Shown: positions 59,481-64,000 of the stretch, piece after piece
Layout of the letters: every line of letters starts with the position of its first letter
Position numbering within the stretch: the first letter of the stretch is position 1
Program-made: the position numbers and the translations under genes
The notes under the pieces: generated by a model
The model's input: only the letters and a program-made list of their open reading frames with translations
Told to the model about the DNA's origin: nothing
The model's database searches: none
Assembly (NCBI RefSeq): GCF_035083965.1
Contig: NC_089735.1
Coordinates: 10,814,001 to 10,878,000, forward strand
Direction of reading: 5' to 3'
DNA: 64,000 nt
Source: Branchiostoma lanceolatum
Taxonomy: Eukaryota; Chordata; Leptocardii; Amphioxiformes; Branchiostomatidae

Positions 59481-59943
59481 GGCCGAAAAAGATAACACAA
59501 TCAAGCACGCTTCAAATAAGGGACAATGTGTAAAAGCTTTTCGTTTGCTTTAGATTTCAAACCACAATTGATTTACCGTAACAACATGCGTCGCCTTGGT
59601 GATTTTTAAGTCACCATTACTTGTTGTCTATTTAGCCAATTTCTTCAAATTTTCGAGGGACCTCAGATGGCGCCTGGTAGAGACTACTCTCGGGTGGGAC
59701 GCTCTCTTGACCACTACCAAATGTTTTAAACATTTTGAAAAAATTCGGCTAGCCCAGCCGACCTGTAGCCAACCGGGCAAACCGACTGCCAACCACAGAC
59801 GACCTTGCTCGCGATTGACTCCCAAGCATGGTCTGGCAAAGGTTGGGAGTGGTCGGGACTCGGGAGGCCATTTTCGGCTATGTGTGACAGGGAATGAATT
59901 TTTCAATTCATGTACTCTTTGTTTGCACTCAAAATACTTTCAG

Positions 59944-61039
59944 ATGTCCCAAGGTACTTGTAAACTTTCTAGTGGAGGACACTGTGATGTCATCGAGATA
60001 GACAACCTGCGATGCCGTACAGAGATAGGCATCAGTCAACACGAGATAGGGACGAAACAAGAGGTTGTCATCAGTATTCGCCTGGGGTGTGACGTGCGAA
60101 AAGCAGGCAAAAGTGATGACATCATTGATTCCGTGAACTACGGCGATGTTTCAAAAGACGTCATCGGTTACGTGGAGTCAACATCCTTTAATTTGGTGGA
60201 GAAACTAGCGACTGATGTCGCCAGAATCTGCATCACCCTCTACAAGGTACGAATTGCTGGTGAAGTAACTGTAAAGGAATTTTTAAAGGAATTTTATTGC
60301 TGCAAGGCTTTCTTAGACATATTTCGAAAAAAAAATGATATGGAATTGCATAATAGTATGTGTTTTATTTCAACTTGTCTAGGTTCAATGGGTCCAAGTA
60401 CGAGTCCACAAACCACAGGCATTACGCTTCGCTGACTCTGTCGGTGTTAAGATAGAGAGAACACCGGAGGATTTCAACGACAGCGTGGTCTATCTCTCCC
60501 TCGGGTCTAACATCGAGCCCAGGAAGAACCTGAGAAACGCCATCGCCTTCTTAAAGGAGAAAGCCTTGGTTCTGAAGACGTCTTCGCCGTTTCTAACCCC
60601 CCCTCAGCTGCAAACCAACCAACCGGATATTGTCAACATGGCGGTTCAAATCCTGACGGAAATGGCGCCAACACAACTGAAAACCTTTACTTCGGGAATT
60701 GAAAAGAAGCTGCTGCGCGTGCGCGACCCTAACAACAAACACGGACCCCGTACCATTGACATTGACATCTCTCTCTGGGGGGCAGAGGTGTTGGAATATA
60801 GCATCGTCGATGAGGAAGGATTGACCAATCACAGCTCGCCTAACGGCCACATTCTTGAAAAGAAAAAGGTGCCTGACCCTGACGTTCTTCGGTTCGCTCA
60901 TGTGGCCGTGCCATTGGCTGAGATCTCTCCCCATCTGAAGCACCCAACCAATGGCAGCACGCTAGCCTCCATCGCCAGGGACGTAACGGGTCGCGAGGAT
61001 TATGCTAATACGTTTCCCATCGTGGATCTCTTCCGTTAG
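59944..61039 (+). CDS. Bifunctional FolB/FolX-HPPK pterin enzyme
   Basis: Exons 59944-60246 and 60383-61039 join in phase 0 across a 136-bp GT-AG intron, giving 319 residues. The ATG directly follows an acceptor (ACTTTCAG), implying an untranslated 5' exon; longer upstream open sequence looks non-conserved. Residues about 14-130 are a dihydroneopterin aldolase/epimerase domain: Glu34 (IGISQHE), Tyr66 (VNYGDV) and Lys111 (VHKPQALR) match the aldolase catalytic Glu, Tyr and Lys, while LRCRTEIGI and ALRFADSV resemble the FolX epimerase. Residues about 136-305 are hydroxymethyl-dihydropterin pyrophosphokinase: LSLGSN, then E208, R213, R215, R224, D227 and D229 (GPRTIDIDI), the ATP/Mg and pterin site. 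No transit peptide, so cytosolic. Both are folate-synthesis steps; dihydropteroate synthase is not in the window. Confidence 0.92.
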
Positions 61040-61271
61040 AAGTTTAGTTAAACCACAAAAGGTATACAATCACGATGAACCTCGAAAATACTCTTCGCTC
61101 AGTGAATTTGTTTTAATAGGTACAGAAAAGTGACATATTTTCAAGCATTATTATAAGACTGCTAATCAAGTTTAATTTCAACTATTTCCTAGATCAATTA
61201 TCAAAATTGTAAGGATTAACCAATATGAATGGGTGTCTGAAAAGGATCGCGGGGGGGAGAAAGACTTTTCA

Positions 61272-61277
61272 ATAAAT
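61272..61277 (+). terminator. Candidate poly(A) signal AATAAA for the FolB-FolK gene
   Basis: AATAAA 233 bp after the stop codon, in an AT-rich 3' flank and before the LINE remnant at 61606. Confidence 0.5.
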
Positions 61278-61605
61278 TAGATTCTTGTATCTACGTTATG
61301 GTAGCAGATTGTTGTTTTACCCATAGTAGTCTAGCTAAGGCTATAGTTAACGTTCTTTTAGGGTCTTTTCTTCTGTTTCGCATCGGTGATTCAATTTGAT
61401 AAGTCAACATGAAGTTTTCAGGCACACAGAACAGTGTTTCAATAAACCATGTAACTATATGTATGTGTGTGTGCGTGATGTGTACGTTGGCATACATGTA
61501 GGTGGCGCTTTGACGAGTGTTGCATGGGCTTCAATGACTTCAATGTAACAGTTCCTAAAAAAACAATTTGAAAGTTTTCAGCTATTTTACATATATAGTT
61601 CATTT

Positions 61606-61665
61606 AAGGATAAACTGGAGAGGGTGCAGAACCAAGCTGCCAGATTCTGCCTGCGAAGCTGGTGT
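61606..61665 (+). pseudogene. LINE 3'-domain fragment
   Basis: Encodes KDKLERVQNQAARFCLRSW, the 'kLErVQnrAaRf' block typical of the C-terminal part of non-LTR retrotransposon ORF2 proteins of the jockey/CR1 group. It then runs into unrelated sequence. Dead fragment. Confidence 0.65.
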
Positions 61666-62689
61666 GTTACGCCGAAGGGGGGTTATACCGGCTATACAGA
61701 TACAGATACAGAGGTTGACGAGGTCGTCTCTAAAAAGCGAAAGTGATATATCGATCTTGACTTAATAGTGATATGTCGGCTAAAAACTATTTACTAAAGG
61801 AAAAGCGAATTTGTGGACGTGCCTTGGAACACGTAGTACCACCTGGTGCTAATATAATGACGCGGTCTGACTGGTATTGGCTGAGATGCGCAGTGACCCG
61901 TCACACACACGACCTCGACCCCTATACCTGCGTCCTGCCACAGGAACTGAATCATTCCTTACCCCACCCTGGCGTGCGTACACGGGCGGTAACAGAAAGG
62001 TAACTCAGTCATCATGTTGTATGTTACATAGCCATAGTTAGCTGTAGTGGGCTATATACTCGTACAGAGTAGTGAGAACATCTCGTACTTTAATACGTGG
62101 GGTGGGTGCCTTTCTTGGAACCTGTGGCGAATTCTGTTCTCTAGATAGTAACTGGGGAAAAAGAAACCCCTGTGTCTTCTTGTGTCAGTGGGGCGTGTGG
62201 ATTTGATACCACTTAGATTATACCCTAATGAGACTTATAGCCGTAGCTGTTTTCTGCTATTTTAGGGGTGTTTACACACTTCTTTGTAGCCCGCAAGCGT
62301 TTATATCAGTCTTATGGTTTCTTAAGGTGCCTTCCATCCCAGGGTGGCCTTTAATTTGATCTCTCTACCACACAACGTCGTTAACAGTGAATATGTACGG
62401 TATACGCAGTCAGCTTCTGTGTCCTCATTTTAGTATCTGCCCTTTCTTTGTCGAACATACCTACCAAACTGGGGTGACCCATTAGATATTCCTGAACACG
62501 AGTGTCTCCTGATTTAGGGTTTCCACGAAACGTTACACTATCCATATTTCGAAGCGATGAATTTCTGGTGTCGAGGTTTTTCAAGATAATGACAAAATTA
62601 TGGAGTAAAGATTCGGCTACGTTGTGACGCCAACCCGGAAGTAGTCGTTATACATGGAAGACTGTCACAGAGGAGGTCAAGGACATCGG

Positions 62690-62702
62690 CCAATGACGTC
62701 AC
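62690..62702 (+). promoter_or_regulatory. Overlapping CCAAT box and CRE, likely cupin gene promoter
   Basis: CCAATGACGTCAC joins a CCAAT box (62690-62694) to a perfect TGACGTCA (62694-62701). It lies about 380 bp upstream of the ATG; the coding exon is preceded by a splice acceptor (TTCTTGCAG at 63052), so an untranslated first exon between about 62730 and 63000 is likely. Confidence 0.35.
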
Positions 62703-63074
62703 TTGTAACGTAATCCCAGAATTCCTTGCAAAGAGCAACCAACATGATGGCATCGATGGCATCTTTTTGGTTTGCCTTTCTAGTCACTTAGTGACTCGTA
62801 GTTGTGTGCGCATAGTATGTAGAGTAGTAGTACTAGTAGAGTAGAAACCTTTTCCTTGGATGGCCCGGTCGGCCTGTACAAATATATACATGGCCGTTCT
62901 TCCCAGAGGTCCAAGTGGAGGGGGGCCGGGGGTCACGGGAAATCATTTAGATAAATAAGATACCTAACAAATTACAACAAAATAAATAATTAGTAAATAC
63001 AATTTTCAATATGATGTGCTCAATTTGCTCATCCTTTAAAAATTTTCTTGCAGCGACAGGACTAGACATCAAGG

Positions 63075-63786
63075 ATGGCCCAGGAAATAGCGGACGGACA
63101 AAAACAAAGGTACGATTTGTTAGAAATTTGCTATCTTCTTTTCACAGCAGAGGGAAGTAGTGTTTCCTGATAACTATTGTTGTTGAGAACTTCTTACAAA
63201 CCCTCACTTTGTTTGTTTTCCTTAATTAAGGCTTATTCAATAGACTTATAAAACCCATTTGTCCACCTGTTCTAGTGAGGTTGAGCGACTTGTAGAGCTG
63301 TATGATCTGCAACCGCATCCAGAGGGAGGCTGGTTCAAAGAAACCTTCAGGTCGACGGCTCATTGTCAGGTAAAGGTGTGAGAGTGAGTGAGTGAGTGAG
63401 TGAGTGAGTGAGTGAGTGAGTGAGTGAGTGACTTACCGACTGACTGACTGACTGACTGACTGACTGACTGACTGACTGACTGACTGACTGACTGACTGAC
63501 TGACTGACTGACTGACTGACTGACTGACTGAGCGAGTGGACAGCATTATGACTGGAGCAGTCGGAAATATATCTCCATGATACTGGATATGTGCTGTGTG
63601 TAGTACAATACCCAGTGTACTTTGTGCTAACTGTTTTTTTGCCAACAGAATGAACACCTTCACGGAAACAAAGACTCCAGGGTTGCCACAGTTTGCTACT
63701 ACCTCCTACCGAAGAATGGTATGTCCCACTGGCACCGGCTAGCGTCAGACGAGATCTGGCTGTACCACGATGGCGGATGTCTCAAG
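63075..63786 (+). CDS. Cupin_5 (DUF985) family protein, 5' part
   Basis: Coding exons 63075-63109, 63276-63369 and 63649-63786, all GT-AG with agreeing phases; the gene continues beyond the window after the third exon. The 89 residues seen read MAQEIADGQKQ..., then LVELYDLQPHPEGGWFKETF, then CYYLLPKNGMSHWHRLASDE and IWLYHDGG. The LxPHPEGGWF/Y motif and the SHWHR..DEIW strand are hallmarks of the cupin_5 (DUF985) family, found in bacteria, fungi and many eukaryotes. The SHWHR histidines and the DE acids line the cupin pocket. The reaction is unknown. No signal peptide. It is on the same strand as the FolB-FolK gene but 2 kb away with its own probable promoter. Confidence 0.88.
63381..63532. 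repeat. Compound (GTGA)n-(CTGA)n microsatellite in cupin intron
   Basis: About 12 copies of GTGA/TGAG (to about 63430), a short ACTTACCGA junction, then about 24 copies of CTGA to 63531. It fills over half of the 279-bp intron 63370-63648. Confidence 0.95.
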
Positions 63787-63864
63787 GTGTCTTTTGATCT
63801 TCTTCTTGGTGTTGCTTCAGCAAAGTCTTAAATCCTAAGTACTACCCGGGTAGACCTGAATGTG

Positions 63865-64000
63865 ACGTCGTGTTGGTGTAACGGTCAGGGTGTTTGGCCC
63901 AGAACCCTGAGGTCCTGGGGTCGAATCCTCTGGCATGCCACCGATGTTGTGGTCTTGCACGACTTTCCTCACTCCAACCAGGTGTGACAATGGGTACCTG
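63865..64000 (+). mobile_element. tRNA-derived SINE, family B, cut by window end
   Basis: TGTTGGTGTAACGGTCAGGG and GGGGTCGAATCCTC are clear A- and B-box regions; the body (CACCGATGTTGTGG, GACTTTCCTCACTCCAACCA) matches 59300-59370. It lies in an intron of the cupin_5 gene. Confidence 0.85.

Larger units (their letters stand above)
61040..63074. other. FolB-FolK 3' flank and cupin gene 5' region
   Basis: Holds the AATAAA and LINE fragment listed separately. An open frame at 61773-62003 ends at a possible donor (AAAG|GTAACT) but has no recognised similarity. A CCAAT/CRE cluster at 62690 suggests the promoter of the downstream gene. Confidence 0.4.

Noticed and set aside
59596..59943. Longer N-terminus of the FolB-FolK protein starting at 59596
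   Set aside because: The upstream residues are not FolB-like, and a splice acceptor sits exactly before the ATG at 59944, so the extension is probably intron or untranslated sequence.
59944..61039. FolB-FolK gene as bacterial contamination or a bacterial insert
   Set aside because: A GT-AG intron splits it with correct phase, the ATG follows a splice acceptor, and the flanks hold eukaryotic SINEs and LINE fragments of families seen elsewhere in the window.
63433..63663. Open frame encoding a long SVSQ repeat
   Set aside because: It is the translation of the CTGA microsatellite in an intron of the cupin_5 gene.

Overview
This is a piece of an animal nuclear genome. The genes are split by GT-AG introns, and the intergenic and intronic DNA is AT-rich and full of short terminal-inverted-repeat DNA transposons, tRNA-derived SINEs, LINE scraps and tandem repeats. 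The prolyl 4-hydroxylase gene is deuterostome-like. Its two pairs of alternative exons match those known in vertebrate P4HA1 and P4HA2, but here they sit in one gene. The most economical guess is an invertebrate chordate, probably a lancelet (Branchiostoma); this is inference from gene structure and repeat style, not a database match.

Layout. 1-12.8 kb is mostly repeats, including a 2-kb terminal-inverted-repeat (TIR) transposon at 1768-3731, plus a possible unidentified minus-strand gene at about 6.8-10.3 kb. 12.8-28.4 kb (+) is a complete prolyl 4-hydroxylase alpha-subunit gene with 14 exon positions, two of them represented by alternative exon pairs. 28.4-38.4 kb is gene-poor and carries a 2.4-kb minisatellite of 122-bp units whose variants largely alternate. 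38.5-41.5 kb (-) is a two-exon leucine-rich-repeat membrane protein whose cytoplasmic tail carries 15 tyrosines. 43.7-54.2 kb (-) is a multi-exon ATP-grasp ligase gene. 54.9-59.5 kb is a transposon cluster with one TIR element nested in another, both with 6-bp target duplications. 59.9-61.0 kb (+) is a two-exon gene fusing a dihydroneopterin aldolase/epimerase domain (FolB/FolX) to HPPK (FolK). 63.1 kb to the end (+) is the 5' part of a cupin_5 (DUF985) gene that runs off the window.

The most unusual content is the pterin/folate-branch fusion enzyme. Animals are generally held not to make folate de novo, yet this copy keeps the key catalytic residues of both domains and is interrupted by a spliceosomal intron, so it is not simple bacterial contamination. 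The coding genes do not form an obvious joint pathway. They look like ordinary neighbours, with the prolyl hydroxylase acting in the ER, the LRR protein at the cell surface, and the ATP-grasp, FolB-FolK and cupin proteins being predicted small-molecule enzymes without visible targeting signals.
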